A stretch of 38,247 bases of DNA from CAZKSN01 sp964555585 (GTDB taxonomy: Bacteria; Bacillota_I; Bacilli_A; RF39; UBA660). Positions 32,760 through 38,247 of this stretch are shown in pieces. Made by a program: the position numbers and the translations under genes. Where the stretch lies: positions 1-38,247 of the forward strand of contig CAZKSN010000009.1 of assembly GCA_964555585.1 (NCBI GenBank). Direction: 5' to 3'. The stretch's first letter is position 1. Each line of letters opens with the position of its first letter. The notes beneath the pieces are model-generated. The model searched no databases. It had not been told where the DNA came from and was given only the letters and a program-made list of their open reading frames with translations.

Positions 32760-32772
32760 GAGGGATTAAGAA

Positions 32773-33156
32773 ATGGCATATAATAGAAGAAAAAGAAAAA
32801 TTAAGAAAGATATTACTGAAGGTCAAGTACATATAAAAGCATCTTATAATAACACAATTGTTACTGTTACTGATAAAGATGGAAATGCTACAAGTTGGGC
32901 TTCAGCAGGAAGTATAGGCTTTAAGGGAAGTAAAAAGAAAACTCCATATGCTGCAGGAATGTCAGCAGAGGCTGCAGGTAAAAAGGCATATGAAAACGGC
33001 ATGAGAAAAGTTGAAGTATTCGTTGTAGGAATTGGTCAAGGAAGAGAAACTGCTATTAGATCATTACAAACTGCTGGATTGGAAATCACTGCTATAAATG
33101 ATGAAACTCCTATCCCACACAATGGATGCAGACCACCTAAGAAAAGGCGTATGTAA
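32773..33156 (+). CDS. rpsK: 30S ribosomal protein S11
   Basis: 127 residues. KASYNNTIVTVTD (22-34), GFKGSKKKTPYAA and the invariant end IPHNGCRPPKKRRM identify it. S11 is in the 30S platform near the mRNA exit. AGGAGG precedes the start. Confidence 0.98.
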   Translation: MAYNRRKRKIKKDITEGQVHIKASYNNTIVTVTDKDGNATSWASAGSIGFKGSKKKTPYAAGMSAEAAGKKAYENGMRKVEVFVVGIGQGRETAIRSLQTAGLEITAINDETPIPHNGCRPPKKRRM

Positions 33157-33173
33157 GAAAGGAGAAATTAAAA

Positions 33174-34121
33174 ATGTTAAGATTTGAAAAACCAGATTAT
33201 AAAGTTGTTGAATATATAGAAAATAATTTTTATGGAAAATTTGTTATAGAACCTTTAGAAAGAGGTTTTGGATCTACTTTGGGAAATGCTTTAAGAAGAG
33301 TAATGCTTTCAAGTTTACCAGGAAGTGCAGTATCAGCCGTTAAAATTGAAGGAGCATTACATGAATTTCAAAAAATAGATGGAATTGTTGAAGATGTAAC
33401 TGAAATAATTCAGAATTTAAAAAGTTTAGTAGTTAAAAACTTCAGTGATCAGGATCAGACATTGTATTTAAGAACTGATAAAGAAGGAGTTGTAAAAGCT
33501 AAGGATATAGAAAAAAATTCAGATGTAGAAATTATAAATCCTGAATTAGTAATAGCAACTGTTTCAAAAGGCGGTTCTTTAGATATGACTATTACTATCT
33601 CAAATGGTAGAGGGTATGTGGATGCTAAAGAAAATGGAAAGAAATATAAGAGTGAAATTGGAGTTATTCCAGTTGATTCACTTTATAGTCCGATTGAAAG
33701 AACTAATTATGAATATGAAACAGCGCGTGTTGGACAAAGTGAAAATTATGATAAATTAATTATATATGTTTGGACTAACGGTTCAATTTCTCCAGAAGAG
33801 GCAGTGGCTTTAGCGAGTAGAATATTAATTGAACATTTTGAAGTATTAACTAGAATAAATGAAATTTCTGATATGACAGGATTATTGGTTGATAAAGAAT
33901 CTGATCCAATAGCAAAAACTTTAGAAACTCCAGTTGAAGAATTAGATCTTTCAGTTAGAGCTTATAATTGTTTAAAGAGAGCCGGATTGCATACTTTACA
34001 GGATTTAACAAATATGAGTGAAAATGAAATGATAAAAATAAGAAATTTAGGAAAGAAATCTTTAAAAGAAGTTATTGATAAAATTAAAGAAATGGGTCTT
34101 AAATTTCGAGAAGAGGATTAG
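33174..34121 (+). CDS. rpoA: DNA-directed RNA polymerase subunit alpha
   Basis: 315 residues, normal. The N-terminal domain (1 to about 230) has FVIEPLERGFGSTLGNALRRV (split 23-32 and 33-43), the dimerisation helix. The C-terminal domain (about 248-312) has LDLSVRAYNCLKRAG and RNLGKKSLKEV, which bind UP elements and activators. This matters for the A-rich sequence upstream of the rRNA promoter at 38059. AAAGGAG precedes the start. Confidence 0.98.
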   Translation: MLRFEKPDYKVVEYIENNFYGKFVIEPLERGFGSTLGNALRRVMLSSLPGSAVSAVKIEGALHEFQKIDGIVEDVTEIIQNLKSLVVKNFSDQDQTLYLRTDKEGVVKAKDIEKNSDVEIINPELVIATVSKGGSLDMTITISNGRGYVDAKENGKKYKSEIGVIPVDSLYSPIERTNYEYETARVGQSENYDKLIIYVWTNGSISPEEAVALASRILIEHFEVLTRINEISDMTGLLVDKESDPIAKTLETPVEELDLSVRAYNCLKRAGLHTLQDLTNMSENEMIKIRNLGKKSLKEVIDKIKEMGLKFREED

Positions 34122-34131
34122 GTGATAAGTC

Positions 34132-34476
34132 GTGGCATTATATAGAAAATTAAATAGAGAGACTAGAATTAGAAGAAGTATATTAGCAGGATTAACTAAA
34201 TCAGTTATTGAATTTGGCTATGTAGAAACTACACAGGAAAGAGCTAAAGAGGCTTCCAAGTTTGTAGATAAAATGATTACTTATTCTAAAAAAGGAGATT
34301 TAATCTCAAGAAGAAAAGCATTGGCTTTCTTAAATAATGACAAGGATCTAGTAAAAAAATTATTTGATGAATTGTCAGTTAAATATAAGGAAAGAAATGG
34401 CGGATATACAAGAATAATCAAGATTAAAGAAAGAATCGGAGACGATGCTTTAATCGTAAGATTGGAATTAGTATAA
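34132..34476 (+). CDS. rplQ: 50S ribosomal protein L17
   Basis: 114 residues. GTG start, fixed by the family N-terminus MALYRKLNRETRIRRSIL and by AGGTGAT seven bases upstream. VETTQERAKEASKFVDKMI (31-49) and GGYTRIIKIKERIGDDA are typical. Last gene of the superoperon; a strong terminator follows seven bases after its stop. The ecf transporter genes, truA, rplM and rpsI that follow in B. subtilis are absent. Confidence 0.97.
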   Translation: MALYRKLNRETRIRRSILAGLTKSVIEFGYVETTQERAKEASKFVDKMITYSKKGDLISRRKALAFLNNDKDLVKKLFDELSVKYKERNGGYTRIIKIKERIGDDALIVRLELV

Positions 34477-34482
34477 ATAATT

Positions 34483-34512
34483 AATAAACATAGAAATATG
34501 TTTATTTTTTTA
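34483..34512 (+). terminator. terminator of the ribosomal superoperon
   Basis: Perfect 10-bp stem AATAAACATA (34483-34492) / TATGTTTATT (34497-34506), GAAA tetraloop, T run to 34511. Confidence 0.9.
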
Positions 34513-34516
34513 TTAT

Positions 34517-34545
34517 TTGACAAAATAATAATATATATTTATAAT
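34517..34545 (+). promoter_or_regulatory. full-consensus sigma-A promoter
   Basis: TTGACA (34517-34522), exactly 17 bases, TATAAT (34540-34545). Both hexamers are perfect. It drives the unrecognised gene at 34567. Confidence 0.85.
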
Positions 34546-34566
34546 ATGCATTTAAGAGGTGGAACA

Positions 34567-35214
34567 ATGAAAGTATCCAATGATTTAAGAAATCTATTTC
34601 ATACCAGACTAATGGTTGTTACAAAATTGAATCCTAAATTACCACTTGAAATTCAAAAATATTTTGATGATATAAACAAGGCATACTGTTTACATGAAAT
34701 GGTAATAGTTAAAAAAGTAAGAGATAATAAATGGTTTGAAAAGCATGAAAAAGCCTGTATTGACTTTCAAAATAGATTAAGCGATTTAAATCCTGATAAT
34801 ATCCCAGTTAAAAAACCTATTATGGTTCATCCAAATGTTTATGAAGAAATTTTAACAGATATGCAGTTTTTAGGCTATTATATAGATTATCATTATGCTG
34901 AAAAAACTAAAATGAAGGAACAGCTGGTCAAAGTGGAACTACGTATAGAAGATAGATTTCACATTAAGCCAACTCAATCAAATTTAGAAGAGATTGAAGA
35001 ATATTGCAGTCAAAGTAAAATTGAGATGTGCAAAAAATTACAAAATTATTTAACTGAAATAAAAGAGAAACAAGATTCTTTAAATGCAAAAGCTGCATAT
35101 TTGTTTCAGGAATATAAAAGTAATAAAAGAAATTCTGAAATGCAAATAACTGCAGAGCAGGAAGAAAAAGAATTAATAGCAAAAAGAATATTAACGTTAG
35201 TTGAAAATAGATAA
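34567..35214 (+). CDS. unrecognised soluble protein, partly coiled coil
   Basis: 215 residues, no family recognised. No signal peptide or membrane helix. An N-terminal globular part (about 1-110) has several aromatic and His residues (HPNVYEEIL at 91-99; FLGYYIDYHYAE about 104-115). A long Glu/Lys-rich helical stretch runs from about 115 to 215. The start is the ATG at 34567 with AGAGGTGG upstream; earlier in-frame ATGs lie in the terminator or promoter. It is transcribed alone from a perfect promoter and closed by its own terminator, so it is probably well expressed. Function unknown. Confidence 0.75.
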   Translation: MKVSNDLRNLFHTRLMVVTKLNPKLPLEIQKYFDDINKAYCLHEMVIVKKVRDNKWFEKHEKACIDFQNRLSDLNPDNIPVKKPIMVHPNVYEEILTDMQFLGYYIDYHYAEKTKMKEQLVKVELRIEDRFHIKPTQSNLEEIEEYCSQSKIEMCKKLQNYLTEIKEKQDSLNAKAAYLFQEYKSNKRNSEMQITAEQEEKELIAKRILTLVENR

Positions 35215-35238
35215 ACATATCATTATGTTTATTTTTTT
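35211..35238 (+). terminator. intrinsic terminator containing the stop codon
   Basis: 9-bp stem ATAAACATA (35211-35219) / TATGTTTAT (35224-35232), loop TCAT, then T run. The TAA stop (35212-35214) is inside the stem. The stem sequence is nearly the same as that of the rplQ terminator. Confidence 0.85.
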
Positions 35239-35247
35239 ATTAATTTA

Positions 35248-35256
35248 TGATATAAT
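35248..35256 (+). promoter_or_regulatory. extended -10 promoter for the GDPD gene
   Basis: TGATATAAT: perfect TATAAT (35251-35256) with a TGn extension, 27 bases before the start at 35284; the -35 region (TTTATT) is weak. Confidence 0.6.
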
Positions 35257-35283
35257 ATCATTCAATAAAAAAGGAGATATACT

Positions 35284-36042
35284 ATGAATAGAATTCCAGA
35301 TGATCACTGGTTGAGAGTATGTTCTGTTGCACACAGAGGAATACAAACACCTGAAATACCTGAAAATACTTTAGAATCATGTGTTTTGGCTGCAGAAAAG
35401 GGTTATCCTATAGAATTTGATGTAAAACTTACAAGAGAGGGAAATGTAATATTGCTTCATGATCAATCTTTAAAAAGAATTGCCGGGATAAATAAGTTTT
35501 ATTCAAAAATAACTCAATATGATATAGATACTATTAAATATTTAAATAGTGAATGCAAAATAGCAACATTTCCAAAATTATTAGATGCAATAAATGGAAG
35601 AGTTCCATTATTAATAGAATTAAAATTTCCTTTGGATGTTTGGAGAATGAAATTATTAGTTTCTGCTGTAAGCAGTATACTATCAGGTTATAAGGGAGAA
35701 TATGCTATTCAAAGCTTTGTACCTAATATATGTAAATTATATAAAAAAGTTGATTCAAAAACATTCATTGGTCTTATTGGACCTATTACCAGTAGGAAAA
35801 ATAATTCAAATGAAAAAAAATTAATATCTAATATAGAAGCTGATAGATATGACTTTATAACATATGATATAGAGTATTATCCTGACAGTTTAAAACATTA
35901 TACAAGTATTGACAAACCATTGTTATTTTACTATATAACCAATAAGGAAAAAGAAAAAGAGGCAAAATCATTGGGAGCTAATCTAATTTGGGCTGATTAT
36001 GAAAATATAGGTTATGAAGCACCAAAATTGGTTAGAAGATAA
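35284..36042 (+). CDS. glycerophosphodiester phosphodiesterase
   Basis: 252 residues, GDPD TIM-barrel family. Catalytic and metal residues are visible: His17-Arg18 in AHRG, PENT (26-29), Glu44 and Asp46 in EFDV, and His59 in LLHD; a later IELK segment carries a further metal Glu. There is no signal peptide, so it acts in the cytoplasm, hydrolysing glycerophosphodiesters to glycerol-3-phosphate and an alcohol. AAGGAG precedes the ATG by seven bases. Monocistronic between two terminators. Which substrate it prefers cannot be read from sequence. Confidence 0.92.
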   Translation: MNRIPDDHWLRVCSVAHRGIQTPEIPENTLESCVLAAEKGYPIEFDVKLTREGNVILLHDQSLKRIAGINKFYSKITQYDIDTIKYLNSECKIATFPKLLDAINGRVPLLIELKFPLDVWRMKLLVSAVSSILSGYKGEYAIQSFVPNICKLYKKVDSKTFIGLIGPITSRKNNSNEKKLISNIEADRYDFITYDIEYYPDSLKHYTSIDKPLLFYYITNKEKEKEAKSLGANLIWADYENIGYEAPKLVRR

Positions 36043-36047
36043 TAAAG

Positions 36048-36069
36048 GCACATTTAGATGTGCTTTTTT
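36048..36069 (+). terminator. intrinsic terminator after the GDPD gene
   Basis: Stem GCACAT (36048-36053) / ATGTGC (36058-36063), loop TTAG, six T. Confidence 0.85.
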
Positions 36070-36074
36070 ATTTA

Positions 36075-36108
36075 TTGTCTTTTATAAAAAATAAAAATAT
36101 GATATTAT
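36075..36108 (+). promoter_or_regulatory. promoter region for the S41 protease gene
   Basis: Two overlapping readings: TTGTCT (36075-36080) - 17 - TATGAT (36098-36103), or an extended -10 TGATATTAT (36100-36108). Either places the start of transcription about 20 bases before the ATG at 36137. Confidence 0.5.
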
Positions 36109-36136
36109 ATTTAATAGACAATATAGGAGAATATTT

Positions 36137-37324
36137 ATGAAGAAGATCAAGTTATTTAGTAAGGGTAAAAATGTTTCTTTCAGTTTAATAGAAGTAATAG
36201 CTATTGTAATAGTAACCGGTATTATAGTAAGTATAAGCAGTGGTATTATTATATATAGAAATTTAGATATCAAAGGTGAATCCAATAATACATCAAAAGA
36301 TGGAGAATTGAGTGAATTTAATGAAGTATACAGTAATATTGTTAACAGCTATGTTCAGGAAGTGGATAAAGAAGCGCTTATTGAAGCGGCTATAAATGCA
36401 ATGTTTAACTACCTGGGTGATGATTATTCTGTCTATTATGATTCTGATTCAATTGATAATGTTCAGAGTATTCTTAATGGAGAGTATTATGGAATTGGTA
36501 TAGTTGTAAAAAATAATAATGATAAGAATGTTGAAATAGTTGAAGTGTTTGATGACACTCCTGCCTATTATGCCGGTTTAAAGGCTGGAGATGTTATTTA
36601 CAAAGTAAATGAAGAGGATGTAACTGGAAAAGATGTAAATTATGTTGTAGGCTTAATAAAGAATTCTGAAAATGCATCAGTAACAATAGAATATGAAAGA
36701 AATAAAAAGAAAAATTCTTTGGAAATTGGACTTGCAAATATATCTATGCCGATTGTGAGCACTAAAATATATAATGATAATATCGGATATGTTAAATTAT
36801 CAAGTTTTTCACTGACTGCCTTTGATCAGTTTAACTCTGGATTAAAGGAATTGGAAAAAGATAATATTAAATCTTTAATAATAGATTTAAGAAATAATTC
36901 CGGCGGATATTTAAGTGCGGCATATGAAATAGCAGATTTATTTATTAAATCTGAAACTCCTGTGTATCAGCTGCAAAAGAAAGATAGCGATCCTGTAATA
37001 TATAAGTCAAAGGATAAAGAGGAAAGAAACTATAAGATTGCCGTTTTAATAAATGGAAGCAGTGCTTCAGCTTCAGAAGTGTTGGCTTTAGCCTTAAAGG
37101 AAAGTTATGGAGCTTCTATAATAGGAGTGAAAAGTTTTGGAAAAGGTACTGTTCAGGAAGTTGAAGAATTAAGTTCAGGTGCATTAGTAAAATATACAAC
37201 TGCCTATTGGTTGAGTCCTAGAGGAAACTCAATAAATAAAACCGGAATAACTCCGGATATAGTTGTAAACAATACAACTGGAAATGATGAGCAATTGGAT
37301 AAAGCAATAGAAGAATTGAAGTAA
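36137..37324 (+). CDS. C-terminal processing serine protease, S41 family (CtpA/CtpB-like)
   Basis: 395 residues. A single N-terminal membrane helix (about 17-40) anchors it with the enzyme outside. A helical cap with dimerisation segment (about 58-105), a PDZ domain (about 117-190, with GIGIVV and GLKAGDVI), and the S41 catalytic core follow. The catalytic set is Ser311 (in SASASE), Lys336 and Gln340, with the same Ser-Lys spacing of 25 as B. subtilis CtpB. Such proteases cleave C-termini of envelope proteins; CtpB activates sporulation sigma-K processing, of interest as spo0A is present. The membrane segment starts FSLIEV, like a prepilin. AGGAGA precedes the start. Confidence 0.93.
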   Translation: MKKIKLFSKGKNVSFSLIEVIAIVIVTGIIVSISSGIIIYRNLDIKGESNNTSKDGELSEFNEVYSNIVNSYVQEVDKEALIEAAINAMFNYLGDDYSVYYDSDSIDNVQSILNGEYYGIGIVVKNNNDKNVEIVEVFDDTPAYYAGLKAGDVIYKVNEEDVTGKDVNYVVGLIKNSENASVTIEYERNKKKNSLEIGLANISMPIVSTKIYNDNIGYVKLSSFSLTAFDQFNSGLKELEKDNIKSLIIDLRNNSGGYLSAAYEIADLFIKSETPVYQLQKKDSDPVIYKSKDKEERNYKIAVLINGSSASASEVLALALKESYGASIIGVKSFGKGTVQEVEELSSGALVKYTTAYWLSPRGNSINKTGITPDIVVNNTTGNDEQLDKAIEELK

Positions 37325-37359
37325 GGTTTTACGACAAATGAGCTGCAAAACCTTTTTTT
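37323..37359 (+). terminator. intrinsic terminator after the S41 gene
   Basis: Stem AAGGTTTT (37323-37330) / AAAACCTT (37347-37354), 16-base loop, seven T (37353-37359). The stem starts inside the TAA stop codon. Confidence 0.85.
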
Positions 37360-37372
37360 AATATTGAAATAA

Positions 37373-37381
37373 TGATATAAT
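37373..37381 (+). promoter_or_regulatory. extended -10 promoter for the DUF402 gene
   Basis: TGATATAAT, identical to the element before the GDPD gene, 21 bases before the start at 37403. Confidence 0.6.
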
Positions 37382-37402
37382 AGTAGCATGAAAGAGGTGT
37401 CT

Positions 37403-37936
37403 ATGAACATAAAAGTAGGAGACACACTTGCAATTCATTGTTATAAACACAATGGATTAATTTATAAGACTTGGGATAAGGCAACTATTCTTGATATAAC
37501 AAATGACTATATAGTATTGGGTAATGATAAAGTATTAGTTACAAAAAGTGATGGAAGAAAATGGCATACTAAGGAGCCGGCAATAATGTTTTTCTATTTT
37601 AAAAGATGGTTTAATATAATAGCGCAGCTTAAGAAACAGGGAATATTTTATTATTGTAATATAGCCAGCCCTTTTATAATTGACAACAGGATTGTAAAAT
37701 ATATTGATTATGATCTGGATTTAAGAGTGTTCTCAGATGGAGCTTTTAAGATACTGGATAGAAATGAATATAACTATCATAAAAAGCTTATGAATTATCC
37801 TATGGAGATTAATATTATTATAAAAGATGAACTAACATCTTTAATCAATATGAAAAAAGCAAGTGTAAATCCATTTAATGAAGAAACAATAAATAAGTAT
37901 TATATGATTTATTCAAATTTGATTCATAAAAATTGA
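37403..37936 (+). CDS. DUF402 family protein, probable nucleoside tri-/diphosphate phosphatase
   Basis: 177 residues, close to the 176-180 of the YgaC/Ntdp group. The conserved pattern is clear: FFYFKRWFNIIAQ, YYCNIASPF, YIDYDLDL, a DG, then ILDRNEY..H and YP. The Asp residues of the DYDLDL segment match the metal-binding site of the family. Staphylococcal homologues hydrolyse nucleoside tri- and diphosphates. The start is the ATG at 37403 with AGAGGTG upstream; an in-frame ATG at 37388 would include that ribosome site and is rejected. TGA stop, further evidence of standard code. It lies next to an rRNA operon. Confidence 0.88.
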   Translation: MNIKVGDTLAIHCYKHNGLIYKTWDKATILDITNDYIVLGNDKVLVTKSDGRKWHTKEPAIMFFYFKRWFNIIAQLKKQGIFYYCNIASPFIIDNRIVKYIDYDLDLRVFSDGAFKILDRNEYNYHKKLMNYPMEINIIIKDELTSLINMKKASVNPFNEETINKYYMIYSNLIHKN

Positions 37937-37958
37937 ATGCCTGCATAAAATAATATAT

Positions 37959-37993
37959 AAAATTGACTTATTTTAATGAAAAAGTCGATTTTT
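37959..37993 (+). terminator. intrinsic terminator after the DUF402 gene
   Basis: 11-bp stem AAAATTGACTT (37959-37969) / AAGTCGATTTT (37982-37992) with one U-G pair, T run at the end. Confidence 0.75.
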
Positions 37994-38021
37994 ATAGTAG
38001 TTTTCACCAAAAAAACACTTA

Positions 38022-38041
38022 TTTGACAAAAAAATGTCAAA
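38022..38041. repeat. inverted repeat upstream of the rRNA promoter
   Basis: TTTGACA (38022-38028) and TGTCAAA (38035-38041) around six A. The left arm contains a second TTGACA, 36 bp upstream of the true -35, without a matching -10. Confidence 0.8.
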
Positions 38042-38058
38042 AAAAGCAAAAAAAGTTG

Positions 38059-38087
38059 TTGACATATTATTTTCTATTTGGTATATT
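38059..38087 (+). promoter_or_regulatory. rRNA operon promoter with A-tract UP element
   Basis: TTGACA (38059-38064), 17-base spacer, TATATT (38082-38087). Phased A-tracts at 38029-38055 directly upstream look like a UP element, the alpha-CTD binding site of strong rRNA promoters. It would start transcription near 38094, about 104 bases before 16S rRNA. Confidence 0.8.
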
Positions 38088-38118
38088 ATTATGGCAACTG
38101 AAGAATTATAGCATGAAA

Positions 38119-38133
38119 TGATCTTTGAAAACT
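38119..38133 (+). promoter_or_regulatory. boxA-like antitermination site in the rRNA leader
   Basis: TGATCTTTGAAAACT matches the boxA element found in rRNA leaders and spacers of Firmicutes, the binding site of NusB-S10 (S10 is encoded at 20607). Confidence 0.7.
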
Positions 38134-38197
38134 AAGTAAAATGAGAGTTTCGTAGCTAGGATTAAAAAATCAATTCTTTACAATAAAGACATTGTTT

Positions 38198-38247
38198 TTT
38201 ATTGAGAGTTTGATCCTGGCTCAGGATTAACGCTGGCGGCATGCCTA
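38198..38247 (+). rRNA. rrs: 16S ribosomal RNA, 5' end only
   Basis: AGAGTTTGATCCTGGCTCAG (38205-38224), the universal 16S start at E. coli positions 8-27, followed by GATTAACGCTGGCGGC. Counting back seven bases places the mature 5' end near 38198. The gene runs off the window. The ATTAACG...GGCATGCCTA form is, as far as I recall, typical of Mollicutes/Erysipelotrichia relatives, but 50 bases are too few to classify. Confidence 0.96.

Noticed and set aside
38023..38051. A second rRNA promoter at the upstream TTGACA
   Set aside because: The bases 17 downstream (GCAAAA) do not form a -10 box.
1..38247. Mycoplasma genetic code (TGA = Trp)
   Set aside because: ftsX and the DUF402 gene end in TGA at the expected family lengths, tryptophans are TGG, and RF2 is encoded.

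Overview
The window is strongly AT-rich, densely packed bacterial DNA. It reads as a low-GC Firmicute (Bacillota), most likely an uncultured, possibly gut-associated relative of the Erysipelotrichales/RF39/Mollicutes side of the Bacilli. Reasons: WhiA, YitT, FtsEX, DUF1292, DUF402 and Spo0A are all present; S14 is the four-cysteine zinc form; the first bases of a 16S rRNA gene at the right edge have the AGGATTAACGCTGGCGGC form that I associate with that side of the tree (from memory). The standard code is used: TGA is a real stop (ftsX, the DUF402 gene) and release factor 2 is encoded. The name of the lineage is inference. A run of ten Ns (10555-10564) shows the sequence is a draft, probably metagenomic, assembly.

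Layout. 1-5170: 3' end of prfB, a YitT-family membrane protein, then ftsE-ftsX-M23 peptidase (a divisome-linked wall-hydrolase module) and whiA. 5163-6607, minus strand: an unrecognised HExxH protein and clpP. 6702-16641, plus strand: a TGS-domain uridine kinase-like protein, then lower-glycolysis genes (gap, pgk, gpmI) interleaved with a DUF1292 protein, two unrecognised coiled-coil proteins (one split by the assembly gap), the sporulation master regulator spo0A, and a short CNNM/hemolysin-type membrane protein. 16692-17342: LiaF-like protein. 17425-20427: a monocistronic 1000-residue protein with a type IV prepilin N-terminus and three tandem GLUG-type repeats of exactly 858 bp period.

20607-34476 is one ribosomal superoperon (S10-spc-alpha): rpsJ to rplO, secY, adk, map, infA, rpmJ, rpsM, rpsK, rpoA, rplQ. 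It has a structured leader before rpsJ and a strong terminator after rplQ. rpmD (L30) is missing, L3 carries an acidic tail, and the adenylate kinase has altered active-site residues. 34567-37936: an unrecognised coiled-coil protein, a glycerophosphodiester phosphodiesterase, a C-terminal processing protease (S41) and a DUF402 nucleotide phosphatase-like protein, mostly as single-gene units with their own promoters and hairpin terminators. 38059-38247: rRNA promoter, boxA leader and the start of 16S rRNA.

No stretch over 300 bases lacks a gene. The most interesting points are the candidate Spo0A autoregulatory sites and 14-bp-arm palindrome before spo0A, the giant repeat pilin-like protein, the unusual adenylate kinase, and the uncharacterised coiled-coil genes embedded in the glycolytic cluster. 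I found no CRISPR array, insertion sequence, tRNA or clearly new multi-gene system.
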